A DNA stretch of 64,000 nucleotides. It comes from Gymnothorax reevesii (taxonomy: Eukaryota; Chordata; Actinopteri; Anguilliformes; Muraenidae). The DNA is taken from assembly GCA_029721435.1 (NCBI GenBank), contig CM056576.1, positions 121,075,166 to 121,139,165 on the forward strand, written 5' to 3'. The notes beneath the pieces are model-generated. The model was not told where the DNA came from, did not search any database, and saw only the letters and a program-made list of their open reading frames with translations. The translations under genes and the position numbers were made by a program. This document shows, one piece after another, positions 10,930 to 21,899 of this stretch; the stretch's first letter is position 1, and each line of letters begins with the position of its first letter.

Positions 10930-12540
10930 CCCACTTGTTGCTTTACAGTGTTCATGGGATCTCGTATGCCCTGCCCCTGCCACAGACAGCTTTGCCAAAG
11001 AGGCACGGACAGGACCCGTAAAAAGCAGGTGGACGGGTTTTTTTTCCATGACCACACATACTGGACGCTGCCGATGATGAGAGCCATTGATCACTTGCTA
11101 CAGAAACACCATGGGCAGAGACATCCTGAGGCTGGTGGATAGGAAATATGCAGCTATGCTCCATCAGTCTGCTGCAGATCCAAACAGCCTGCTGCACCCC
11201 ACTACCAGACTTCACATTTCTAGCTACCTGAAGCACCGGGCAAAACTTCTTAACACCAGCTCCTCTTTAAACACAAGCTCGGAAAAGCTTCTCGAGACTC
11301 AACAGCGGTGGCAGCCTTTGTCAGAGGACAGTGAGACAGACAGCGTCCCGGAGGTCACCATAGAGCCTGCTGCTGTCCATTCACCTGCCTTCAACACTGA
11401 CACTAGATTCCACTGAGAAAATCCGGGGGGGCCTCTTAGAGAAATGGCAGCAGCAGCATTAGAGAAGGCATACAAAGATCTGTCTCGCCTGTGGAAAACC
11501 AAAGTCCCGGTGTGGGAGTATGGGTCTTCCATCCACTTTTTCTATCAGTATGGGCCTGTGTGCCACTTCTATTGCTCATGAAAGGTCAATCAGAGTTATG
11601 CTGCTGAAGGTCTCTGACCCCAGAATGCCCTTCGAGGCATTTGGAGAGGCAGAATTCTTTCAGAGGGAGCTCAAGGCCACCAAAAGACGCAAGGAGGAAC
11701 AGACGGAGAGGAAGAGGAAAAGGACAGACCCCAAGCTAGTAGGTCACCTCTATCGGTTTTGCCACGTGGACCTGAAACGGGGACCAAACAGCCCGCACAT
11801 CCATAACATAGACTGTTTAAAAAGATGGATGATGCAACCGTGACTTCACTCACTGGTTTCAGCATACCACTTAGGAAGCCTCGATTTTGGCTATTTGAAG
11901 AGTGCCATTTTGTCATTTTGAAACCGGATGCGATTCCCATTGGACGAGAGCATGAATTGAAGGTCCAGGGAGGACCGAGGGGTGGATCTATGGGTGGATC
12001 TCACCTTATCTGAGGAGGACCAGAGGATAGCCACGCCCCTAATGCATATTCTGGCTTTATCCATTATTCTAGTCTTTTTGAGACCATAATTTACAAAAAA
12101 GAACATCATGATATATTGAAGGGGACCTGAAACTTGTGATAAATGCCATGAAATAAATGTGGAAAATCATTATTGAAATAATGAATCAGGTGGGAAAGAA
12201 GGGTTATTTTCTCAGACTGACATCTCCATCTGCTGGCTATTAAACAGAATGCAAATTTCAGTTTTCAGACCTGCGTACTGCATCCATCTTTTTATATTGT
12301 CTGATCGATACGGGCTTCCCTGGGGTGGCGGGAAGATACATTAACTGCCCATCTAATGTGTATTCTCTTTACCAAGATAAATAAAGACAACCTTGACCTT
12401 GAAGATGGGGGCATAGCAAAGGAAATGACCTGGAAGGAGTTTCAAGAGTCCTCCTTCTATGAGTCAGAGCGACAGAGATGGGTGGAGGAAAGAAAGCAAT
12501 GTTTGAAATGTACAAACCCTTTTCCAAAAATGTAAAGAAA
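10930..12540 (+). pseudogene. Possible broken coding sequence of unknown origin
   Basis: Several adjacent plus-strand frames have protein-like composition but sit in different frames: GFFFHDHTYWTLPMMRAIDH (about 11035-11094), RDILRLVDRKYAAMLHQSAA (about 11111), LSRLWKTKVPVWEYGSSIHF (about 11478), FFQRELKATKRRKEEQTERK (about 11660) and a C-terminal-looking MTWKEFQESSFYESERQRW (about 12426) that ends in a stop near 12531. Moving between them needs frameshifts or introns. Third-position GC is higher than in the flanks. This suggests a retroposed or decayed gene, or exons of a gene I cannot assemble. I do not recognise the family, and a short LINE-like tail phrase (aataaagacaaccttgacctt) at about 12377 interrupts the region. 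Confidence 0.35.
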
Positions 12541-12691
12541 TACATAATGCAACCATTTGAACTCTATATTTATTTGAAGATTGTACAAAGACAATATATC
12601 AGATGCTGAAATTGATAAATTTTATCGTACTAATAGTTATTGGTCTGTATGTTTTATTTTCATTAGTCTTACCAATATATATACACACACA

Positions 12692-14317
12692 CACTCAACA
12701 AAAATATAAACGCAACACTTTTGTTTTTGCTCCCATTTGTCATGAGATGGACTCAAAGATCTAAAATTCATTCCAGATACACAATATTACCATTTCTCTC
12801 AAACATTGTTCACAAATCTGTCTAAATGTGTGATAGTGAGCACTTTTGCTTTGCTGAGACAATCCATCCCACCTCAAAGGTGTGCCACATCAAGATGCTC
12901 ATCAGACACCATGATTAGTGCACAGGTGTACCTTATACTGCCCACAATAAAAGGCCACCCTGAAATGTGCAGTTTTTGCTTTATTGGGGGTCTGGGGACT
13001 CAGAACCAGTCAGTATCTGGTGTGACCACCATTTGCCTCATGCAGTGCAACACATCTTCTTCGCATAGAGTTTATCAGATTGTCAATTGTGGCCTGTGGA
13101 ATGTTGGTCCACTCCTCTTCAATGGCTGTGCGAAGTTGCTGGATATTAGTGGGAACTGGTACGCGCTGTCGTATATGCCGGTCAAGCACATCCCAAACAT
13201 GCTCAATGGGTGACATGTCTGGTGAGTATGCTGGCCATGAAAGAACTGGGACATTTTCAGCTTCCAAGAATTGTGTACAGATCCTTGCAACATGGGGCCG
13301 TGCATAATCTTGCTGAAACATGAGGTGATGTTCATGGATGTATGGCTAAACAATGGGCCTCAGGATCTCATCACGGTATGAGATGTGCATTCAAAATGCC
13401 ATCAATAAAATGCACCTGTGTTCTTCGTCCATAACAGATGCCTGCCCATACCATAACCCCACCACCACCATGGGCCACTCGATCCACAAAATTGACATCA
13501 GCAAAGCGCTCACCCACACGACGCCACACACGCTGTCTGCCATCTGCCCTGAACAATGTAAACCGAGATTCATCCGTGAAGAGAACACCTCTCCAACGTG
13601 CCAGACGCCATCGAATATGAGCATTTGCCCACTCAAGTCTGTTACGGCGACGATCTGGAGTCAGGTTAAGACCCCGATGAGGACGACGAGCATGCAGTTG
13701 AGCTTCCCTGAGACGGTTCCTGAGGGTTTGTGCAGAAATTCTTTGGTTATGCAAACAAATTGTTTCAGCAGCTGTCTGAGTAGCTGGTCTCAGACGATCT
13801 TGGAGGTGAACCTGCTGGATGTGGAGGTCCTGGGCTGGTGTGGTTACACGTGGTCTGCGGTTGTGAGGCCGGTTGGATGTACTGCCATATTCTCTGAAAC
13901 GCCTTTGGAGACGGCTTATGGTGGAGAAATGAACATTCAATGCCCGAGCAACAGATCTGGTTGACATTCCTGCTGTCAGCATGACAATTGCACGCTCCCT
14001 CAATGCTTGCGCCATCTGTGGGACTGTGAGACAAAACTGCACATTTCAGAGTGGCCTTTTATTGTGGACAGTCTAAGGTACACCTGTGCACTAATCATGG
14101 TGTCTGATGAGCATCTTGATGTGGCACACCTGTGAGGTGGGATGGATTGTCTCAGCAAAGCAAAAGTGCTCACTATCACACATTTAGACAGATTTGTGAA
14201 CAATGTTTGAGAGAAATGGTAATATTGTGTATCTGGAATGAATTTTAGATCTTTGAGTCCATCTCATGACAAATGGGAGCAAAAACAAAAGTGTTGCGTT
14301 TATATTTTTGTTGAGTG
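12692..14317 (-). mobile_element. Tc1-like transposon with about 285-bp terminal inverted repeats
   Basis: The ends CACTCAACAAAAATATAAAC (12692 on) and its complement ending at 14317 begin terminal inverted repeats of about 285 bp (12692-12977 and 14033-14317) that match almost base for base. A TA follows the right end (14318-14319); the left flank reads CA, so the TA duplication is imperfect or mutated. The interior is one transposase gene on the minus strand. The high identity of the two ends indicates a fairly recent insertion. Confidence 0.92.
13010..14015 (-). pseudogene. DD34E Tc1-like transposase, inactivated
   Basis: Read on the minus strand from ATG at 14015 (MAQALRERAIVML). A helix-turn-helix (STRSVARALNVHFSTISR) and basic linker are followed by the catalytic triad: Asp in FTDESRF, Asp in MFQQDYARPH, Glu in SPDMSPIEHVWD. 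The last two are separated by 34 residues (DD34E). The C-terminus reads EANGGHTRY and stops at 13010. Two lesions break it: a frameshift near 13371 (apparent loss of 4 nt after AHLIP) and a TAG stop at 13346-13348. Apart from these the coding sequence is full length (about 340 codons), so inactivation is recent. Function would be TA-targeted cut-and-paste transposition. Confidence 0.92.
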
Positions 14318-14319
14318 TA

Positions 14320-15426
14320 TGTGCACATAGTTTGGAATGTTCATATACATCAACATGAACACGTATACATAGAGGGGCCGTGACGCACTTTTTCAACTTA
14401 TCAACTTTCATGTTTAAAATGCACTGCTTTGTAAAAATGTTACTGTTTCTTTGTTTACTTTGGTTAAATCAGGTGAATGCACCCTTTTGATAAGGCTTTA
14501 CTCTTTTCAGACAGACTGTTGTCTTTTTGAGTCATCCTTTGTCCTTTTTGGTTTTATTGTCATTATTTTCGCTACTTTATTTTATTAGTCAAATTTTATT
14601 TAGTCAGTATCAGTATCAAAATTAGATTATATAATGATAATTTAATCTAATTTCCCCCTACTCCCAATTAATCTGTTGGAGCCTGGCCCTTCGACCCTAA
14701 AAAGAGCGCAGCTTAAATAATCCTCCAAGCCGCTCCATGCCGGTTGATTAGAACCAGCTGGCACGGAAGTGATCAAGCTGGCTCCTAATCAAAAACAAAT
14801 GTTCCCACGGCTAAAATTTGAGTTTCATGTTCCGTGAGATCGGTAAATTCTGCTCCCCGAGTTTGCCCCCTTCCCTCGCTATTGGTCTGACAAGGTTTCA
14901 GGATTACCGACTTTTATATATGCTGGCAGCGCTAGTCAAAGCAGCGAAGCATGATGAACGCCCGTCCACATCATGAACTACAACGAAATACAATAACGAC
15001 GTGTGAAAACGTTCTATAATTAGCGCTTGTCCGAATTGAATGGATTAATATTCACTAGCTGTCGGCTTTTATCCTACATAAAGTCGCCCTAAAATTGACC
15101 AGCAGAAACGTTATTATACCTCCGCCATAATGATACATCTCCGCAGGCGTTAGTTCGTTCGTTCAGCTGATGAGCCAGTTGCTCGCTATAGTTAACTAAC
15201 ATCACAGTATTGGCATGGACTGCGAAAACCACGTGCGTTTTATTGATTTTTTTTTTTTAATTATTTGCAGGAGTTATAGCCACCGCCTGGGGTCTGCACG
15301 ATCCCCAGACTGTCGATGACAAATAAAATATATTAACGCGCCAAGTTCACATCCGCGAAGATTAGGTTTGGTATCGGTTGTGTCTGAACTTATTTAATTT
15401 TTTATTCTCCCTAATCTAACACGCAC
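14320..15426. other. Intergenic, no recognised feature
   Basis: Mixed AT-rich and moderately GC-rich sequence ahead of the tRNA-Asp gene. No gene or repeat could be identified. Confidence 0.5.
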
Positions 15427-15498
15427 TCCTCGTTAGTATAGTGGTGAGTATCCCCGCCTGTCACGCGGGAGACCGGGGTTCGATTCCCCGACGGGGAG
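15427..15498 (+). tRNA. tRNA-Asp (anticodon GTC)
   Basis: The 72-nt sequence starts TCCTCGTTAGTATAGTGGTG and carries anticodon loop CTGTCAC with GTC, anticodon stem cccgc/gcggg, and T arm GGTTCGATTCC. The acceptor strand TCCTCGT pairs with ACGGGGA (with G-T wobble), leaving G73. It matches the conserved vertebrate tRNA-Asp. A T-run at about 15504-15510 serves as Pol III terminator. Its near copy at 9401-9474 is decayed. Confidence 0.96.
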
Positions 15499-16022
15499 GC
15501 ATGATTTTTTTAACTATTTATTTATTATTAATACGGCGGATTCCATACTAAACTGTACAAGTGTGTTACAATTCAAATACACCTTTTCCAATTCTGCAAC
15601 CACCGACGTCGCCATCTGCTGGCCATTAAATGGAATTCAATTTCCGCATTGGCCTCACTTTTCAGATCCGAGTGTTGCTTCCATCTTTTCATACAGTCTA
15701 TGGTGATAGCGCACAGATTGTTTAATTTTTTATGGTCGTAACACAATATTAGAACACAGAAAAACGTACATTATATTTAAAAGCATTGTATATATGATTT
15801 TCTGACGCCTTGTGAAATTTTGATGCAGGAAGTGAGTACCTTATTTTGTCAAGGTCATCTTTACACCATTTGCCTTTATTATGTGAACAGGATAAGGTGC
15901 AACCTAGCATATGGCTGGGCCGCCGAGTGCTGTATGAGAATGTGGGCGCAGGAAAAGGGTGCTAAATGAGACAAAGCTCATTCAGTTATATGAAGTGCAA
16001 GTTTACTAATGAGCTGGAGTAG

Positions 16023-16365
16023 ATAAAGTATTAGCCTGCGTTGCCGGCGGTCAGCGGCTGGCGGGAGAAAGGAGAGGAAAGACCGCCTGCACGATAACGT
16101 AGGGATTTTGAGTTGTCCGTTCGCCAGTGAACGGGAATTACTGATTGGCTTAAGAGATGTCAATCATGTTTTGATCTCCACGCATCACATGTGATCTCAA
16201 ATTACACTCGAGTTGCATTGGTTTAAAAAAGGGGTGGTCCGTCGCAGTTTGTTGCGCAAGGAAGTGGGCTGCTACTCAAAATCCCTATGTTATCGTGCAG
16301 GCGGTCTTTCCTCTCCTTTCACCTGTCAGCCGCTGACCGCCGGCAACGCGTGCTAATAAAGTATT
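16023..16365. repeat. Fold-back element with 90-bp arms
   Basis: The left arm (16023-16112) and right arm (16275-16365) are inverted copies with few mismatches, sharing TTGCCGGCGGTCAGCGGCTG and GAAAGACCGCCTGCACGATA. The spacer is about 160 bp and has no coding capacity. The GC-rich arms contrast with AT-rich surroundings. This is the structure of a MITE or fold-back DNA element. Confidence 0.85.
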
Positions 16366-17320
16366 TACAAACTGGGTGAGTGTGAGAAAATGTGTTTACA
16401 TAAAGTGTTATTCAATATTGGTGATGGCTGAATATGGTTAACTACGTGACAAAAAATTGAAATGCAATCAATTTTAATGAACTGATTGCCGATTGAAAGC
16501 TCTCGAAAATGCCTTGTAGTTAACACCAAGATCAAATTGGCCAAGAAATAAGGTAGTTTTGAAATTTTAAAGTGCACCCAAATAGCGAATTGTTTGGTAT
16601 TTATTTCAGTGACTGTAGATGAAAAAAGTGTGTTGCGAAGTGAGCAATTTAGGTGAACTTTACCTCAAATATAGTACAGTCAAAAAAATGATATGAGCAA
16701 TGTTTTTAAAAAATGCAGTAAAATACAAGAATTCAGGAAAAAAGGCTTAAATGATTTTCATAAGCGACAGTAACAACCTGACCAAGAATTGCACTTTGTA
16801 ACATAGCTAATATGATAACAAAGGTATATAAAGTACTGGGGGAAAAAGTTACAAAAAAGTAAAAGTACCATTACTGAAAGTTGCTTTGGTAAAAGTTGAA
16901 GTCACCCATAAGAAAATGATTTGAGTTCAAGTCTTAAAGTAGCTCACATCAAATGCACTTTAGTACCAAAATATCTGGTGAAAAAATATAATTAAGTATC
17001 AAAAGTGCATGTACAAAGTATTTTTCATAGCATGCAAAGAAAGAAGCAAAGCAACCACTCATTGCTCTGTCCTTGTGCTCTTTAATTTTCAGGCATTTTT
17101 TAATGATTTTTTTAAACTGCTTGGGCAAGTATATGGCGCAGTTTGCACATCAGACTTAGCTGAGGGGTTAAATTAAGGCAAGTCCTGAAATTCAGGGATT
17201 GGAGTGAACTCGTCCATATTCTATAGCTCGGCTTGCTTGTGAATATCCAATAACTGATCCGGGAGTACCAGCTGGTGATAAAATATTGTAACTGCGTGCA
17301 TAAATGTGGAGCTCCATTAT
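16366..17320. other. Unrecognised AT-rich sequence
   Basis: Contains repetitive A/G-rich text around 16600-17020 (many short words such as aaaagtac, aaagta), but no definable repeat unit or gene. Confidence 0.45.
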
Positions 17321-18322
17321 GGAGTTAAATTACTGCCAAAACCTTGTATACAAACCGAACATGTTTTACAAATGCACCACGATTCACAAACAAATACAAT
17401 GTGATTTGCAAATATAAAAATGATTCACGTGCAAATAAAGTGTGGTTTGGATACTTAATTAGGAGTACTCCTAGCGCTAAGATAAGATGCTTTGTGAATA
17501 CGGGCCCAGATTTATAACGAAATGGAAAATAAAAATATATCACTATCAATCAGAACACTTTATTGAGCAGAGCTTAAACAGAAACATTGATTGGGTACCC
17601 ATCTTGAAGAACTGAGCCATCTGATCAAACATTCACGTTTAATAGGCTATCTAAAAGATTCAGTAGCCTTCAAGAGATTAAAAACAATAATCGACTGTCG
17701 GACACGGAGTTATATTGACACCATCCCACTGTCGGACACGGAGTTATTTCGAACACGTAGACACTGCGTTTTTATTTAGCCTCAGCCATCATCCTCATGT
17801 CCACGGTTGTCGCTGGCGGCCGTTCTCTATTCTGTTCAACTTCACGGTGTAGAGATCTAGGATATTGAGTCATAGCCCCACCTGCTGTTTAACAGGGACA
17901 ATAACAGTGAGGACATTTGTGAGAAAATCCTTCACGCCATGTCAGCGGTAGAAAACTGCCAAAAGTGATTTGTACTTGTAGGAAATGGTTCTCGTCGTAT
18001 ACTTGCATTCGGTACGTTTTGTATTTGTAAAACTGAATACATTCGTATGTTAATGGTGTTTTGTATTTGCAAACCACATTGTATTTGTTTGCAAATCGTT
18101 TTTGATATTTGCAAACCACACCTTGTTTGTACGTGAATCATTTTTATATTTGGAAACTCCACTGTATTTGTTTGTAAATCGTTTTTATATTTGCAAACCA
18201 CACTTAGTTTGCACGTGAATCATTTTTATATTTGCAAATCACATTGTATTTGTTTGTGAATCGTGGTGCATTTGTAAAACATGTTCGGTTTGTATACAAG
18301 GTTTTGGCAGTAATTTAACTCC
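17321..18322. mobile_element. 1-kb non-autonomous element with 130-bp inverted arms
   Basis: The arm 17321-17450 (starting ggagttaaattactgccaaa) is repeated in reverse complement at 18195-18322 with very few differences. Just inside the right arm, 18050-18200 contains two to three further degenerate copies of a roughly 60-bp unit built on ttgcaaaccacac, gtatttgtttg and aatcgtttttatattt. No transposase frame is present. It is most likely a non-autonomous DNA transposon whose sub-terminal unit has multiplied. Confidence 0.8.
17553..17712 (+). repeat. Dispersed repeat, copy 1
   Basis: About 155 bp (cactttattgagcagagctt to attaaaaacaataatcgact) recur in reverse complement at about 36981-37137. 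The match includes ttgaagaactgagcc and aacattcacgtttaat. This copy lies inside the 1-kb fold-back element, so the sequence may be internal material of that family. Confidence 0.8.
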
Positions 18323-18389
18323 ACACTCCATGTCCATTGGCAAACACATCTGCACAAAGCGGCTAAGATACCCCGCAAAAGCCGTGCTA

Positions 18390-18660
18390 GAGAATAAAAC
18401 TGGGTAGCAAACCTAATTTGAGCAACATCGATTGCAGACACGTAGACACTTGCGAACAATCAAACACCGCAGCCTACTGTAACTTAACTCATGATGAAAT
18501 GCCCATGTAAGAGAATAAAACAGGGTATCCAACTTAATTTTACCAATACCGATTTCGGACACGTAGATGCTTCGAACGGACGCGTACTGTAACGTTAACT
18601 TAACTCATGATGAAATGCCCATGCGAGAGAATAAAACTTAACATATTTTTGGAACAACAT
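18390..18660 (+). repeat. Tandem repeat, about 120-bp unit
   Basis: Units start with gagaataaaac at 18390, 18511 and 18627 (spacings 121 and 116). They share cggacacgtaga-like and aactcatgatgaaatgccca words. The third unit is partial. Confidence 0.8.
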
Positions 18661-18984
18661 CGTGGACCCGCAAAAGCCCTAAACTAACAGACACGTAGGC
18701 CTACTGGGTTAACTTTTTTCAAGCCATGGATTTTGAATGGTCTGACTTCACCTAGGCATACATTTAAGTCAGCAAAGTGAAAATTTCACTGACCTTATAG
18801 AGACAAATCCAAAATCCACCAACGGAAAGGAACTCCGATCAAATCCAAAATCCAGCATGTAGGTGATCCGTTTCAAATCCGAAATCCACCGACGGCAGTG
18901 GACTCCGTTATGAATGCAAGTCGTCATGGCTGAAATCCGACACGCACGTAACCTACTTATAATGCAAAAACCAGTACTCAGCCA

Positions 18985-19142
18985 ACCAATCGTTGAAGTT
19001 CTTCCCCGCTGGCTGACAATCGCTGAACTACTTCCCCGCCGGCTCGCCAATCGTCGGGAAAACCAATCGTTTAAGTTATTCCCCGCCGGCCGACCAATCG
19101 ATGAACTTCTTCCCTGCCGGCCAGCCAATTGTTGAACTTGAT
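18985..19142 (+). repeat. Minisatellite, about 31-bp unit
   Basis: Five degenerate copies of a unit close to ccaatcgttgaacttcttcc followed by ccgccggct. One copy is shortened (at about 19050-19065). The GC-rich half-unit ccccgccggc recurs in most copies. Confidence 0.8.
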
Positions 19143-19144
19143 CA

Positions 19145-19800
19145 CTCACTCACACACTCACTCAGGTACTCAGCGACTTTCGCGTTTGTAGGGGCCTGGC
19201 CGCTGCTCGGCCCAGCCCAATTTACCCACAGGGATGAACGTAACACGTGAGGACGCGACTGGTTACGCCCACGACGGTCATTTCAAATTGCATTTGGATC
19301 AGAGGAGTCCCGATAATTTAGTGCAGACAGTTAAAACCGTTATTATGGGTATTTCTCAGCAATATTTCATTTCACTTTCTTCTGAAGCATCAACAGACAT
19401 GTCATGAGCATTTCATGAAGTTGGCTGCCAAATTTTGTAACTCAATATGTCCTTCACAATAGGGCTGACATCAGGAAACCACCTTTTCTGCTGTGTTGCT
19501 GGACCGATGACTGATTTTTTCTTTTGTATATCTTCAATCCGCGAGTGAATAAATATGAACAATATTAATCATTTAATTCGCCAAGAAAAAAAAAATTATA
19601 GACCATTCTTATACAACACAGAGAATTGTACAGTTTAGTATGGAGTGAACCATATAATACACCAACGGGGAGACAAGACAAGAGTGACGAGACGGCAAAT
19701 TAATTCGCCAACTACCATTACCTAGCTACATTTGGTGCATAGAAGAGAACAGTGAACAGTTAATATTTCGGTGCTTAACTGGCGTAAAGTAATATACTTT
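19145..19800. other. Intergenic, no recognised feature
   Basis: The word gtacagtttagtatggag at 19628 is the near-exact complement of a word at 15542-15559, hinting at shared repeat ends, but I cannot define an element. Confidence 0.4.
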
Positions 19801-19804
19801 TGTA

Positions 19805-20145
19805 CAACCCCAATTCCAAAAAAGTAGGGATGCTCTGTAAAATGTAAATAAAAACATTGAAATGATTTGCAAATCTCATGATTCCACAGTCTATTCATAA
19901 TTTATTGCATCCATCATAACAGCATGGGTTCGCAGTGGAGGAGTCCAGGTGCTGAACTGGCCTGCCTGCAACCCCAACTTTTCACCAATAGAAAACATTT
20001 GGGGCATCATGAAACAAAAAAAATCTGGCAACGATGACCCAGGACTGTGGAGCAGCTAGAATCCAACATCTGACAAGAGTGGGACAACATTCACAGCCTA
20101 GTGGCAAAAACGTTTACTGAAGCTATTAAAACAAGCAAGCATTCA
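19805..20145 (+). mobile_element. Tc1-like fragment, internally deleted
   Basis: Starts after a TA (19803-19804) with the terminal repeat caaccccaattccaaaaaag. It then jumps to a decayed transposase C-terminus, where plus-strand frames give fragments such as PRTVEQLESNI and QEWDNI, closely parallel to the C-terminus of the larger element at 23352-24956. The rest of the gene and a recognisable right end are missing. Confidence 0.65.
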
Positions 20146-20238
20146 AACTTTTCCCGGGCGTTTAAAGATTTTTTTAGGGGGAGGAGGGAGCAGCAAAAAC
20201 GTCACTCGGTACGTGACAAAGGTTTTGAGGCAGAGTCG

Positions 20239-20280
20239 TAAACCCGTGTCAAACCCGGAAGTTTTGAACGTGTTCGAAAC
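20239..20280 (+). repeat. 42-bp repeat, inverted partner at 28489-28530
   Basis: taaacccgtgtcaaacccgg and the following bases match the reverse complement of 28489-28530 at 40 of 42 positions. It could be a terminal repeat of a large element or one of two solo copies. Confidence 0.75.
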
Positions 20281-21400
20281 AGTTCAAATCTGCTTGTCAA
20301 AATTTCCATCCTTAAAAACTCAATCTAAAGCTATATTAATCAGTTATTAGTTATGGAAATGACACCGTTTCCAAAGTTTAACGAGAGTAAAATTAACCGT
20401 TTGCGTGCGGGAACGCATATATGCAGCGAGTTTGCTTTGCTGTACTGCAGTTGCGACACAAACGGGAAAGAGTTCCATTTCCAAACTCCTTTTTCTTCGG
20501 CTTTTAATTTGCCAGAACGATCTTGAAAAGAGGCACAAATATATTTGAGAAGGAGGGTTTGAATTCAATATTAATATTGCAAATGCATATGCTGCGCATG
20601 CCCTAGCAACCCGGTGTGTCATCAGTTATAGGGCTACCGCCGTCATTTACTATGACCACATAAAGCAGCACTAGAAGTGAAACTCAACATTTTCTTCACC
20701 GGATGTACGCTTGACGTTTTTTCATACCCAAATGTTTCTCTAGGTGCCCAAACATCAAGGCAAGTCAAAAAAGTACTGATTTCATGCATACTGGTGGAGG
20801 CTTGATATGTTTCCCTTTAAGAACACGGATGAATTAAATTTATAGCCGACAGTTTCAGCACTTAAAAAGTAGCCTGCAAATGCAACGTGTCTAGTTCAAG
20901 AAGACATGGTTTTAATGTTGTTACTGATCAGTGTATATCAGAAACATTAACCCCACCACTATTACCCCCTCAGTCTATAGGTTTTGAAGAATTATTATAT
21001 CTTTGTTCTCTCTTTTGCTCTACTTCAGAATAAATTTTTAGAGGAGGTGCTTCAGTGGCTTGTTTCTCCAGAGGCCTCTCAACTGTATCCCACCCTGAGC
21101 ATTGCGGCACTTGGATGCGTGTTGTAAGGTGGCCATCGATGGACCAGACCAGGAGGCCTTTGCTTACAAGGAGTGTATGAATAGGTTCTTCAAAATGAAA
21201 CCTAAGAGGCTGAAATATTCTGCCACTGGTTGTGAAATGTGTAAATGAATGGCTAGTGCACCAAACTACCTTGTCACAAGGCCAAATTTTGCAACTTGTG
21301 AAATCTGTCAGAAAATATTTGATTATTTGTTATATTCATGTTCTAATTTTGCATTTTTACCTACAGTTATCAGGTTACAGTTGTGCTGCAGCCTCAGCGC
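20281..21400. other. Intergenic, no recognised feature
   Basis: No coding, RNA or repeat feature that I can support. Confidence 0.45.
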
Positions 21401-21404
21401 CAAT

Positions 21405-21880
21405 ACTGTCACCATGGCAACCAAAATCAATAGGTGTTATAAGTATATCACGTGTTCATACCAAATATGAAAATAATTGGTCAAAAATTACAGCCTGTAC
21501 AGCGTCCATAAGGAAGAGTTTATGTTTCAGCACAAATTTGCACATAATTTGGCCAATACAGTTGCCATGGCAACCAAAATCGATAGGTGTCATAAGTCAA
21601 GTGTAAAACATGTCCATACCAAATATGAAAGTAATCAGTCAAAAACTGTAGCCCTTATTGCATCCATAAGGAAATCTCTATGTTTTGCCATTGATTCATA
21701 TATTATGCGGCCAATGCTGTTGCTATGGCAACCGAAATTAAAAGGCGTCATTAGTGACGTGTAACACATGTCCCCACCAAATATGACAGAAATCGATCGA
21801 AAATTACAGCCTGTAGGGCGGCCACAAGAAAGTCCCTGCAGACGCCGCCGCGGCGGAGACAACACAAATGAATCCATAGT
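21405..21880 (+). repeat. Tandem repeat, about 155-bp unit, three copies
   Basis: The anchor ccatggcaaccaaaatc (third copy ctatggcaaccgaaat) occurs at 21412, 21565 and 21724, spacings of 153 and 159 bp. Each unit also has aggtgtcataagt-like, ccataccaaatatgaaa-like and cagcctgta-like words. The array ends with a GC-rich cgccgccgcggcggagac phrase. A single related unit lies at 25820-26055. Confidence 0.85.
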
Positions 21881-21899
21881 CGCCACCTGACTTTTTCCG

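Noticed and set aside
13353..13964. 203-codon plus-strand frame
   Set aside because: It is the antisense shadow of the Tc1-like transposase on the minus strand.
18050..18200. Regular spacing of repeats considered as a CRISPR array
   Set aside because: Units are degenerate and contiguous without unique spacers, and the genome is eukaryotic.
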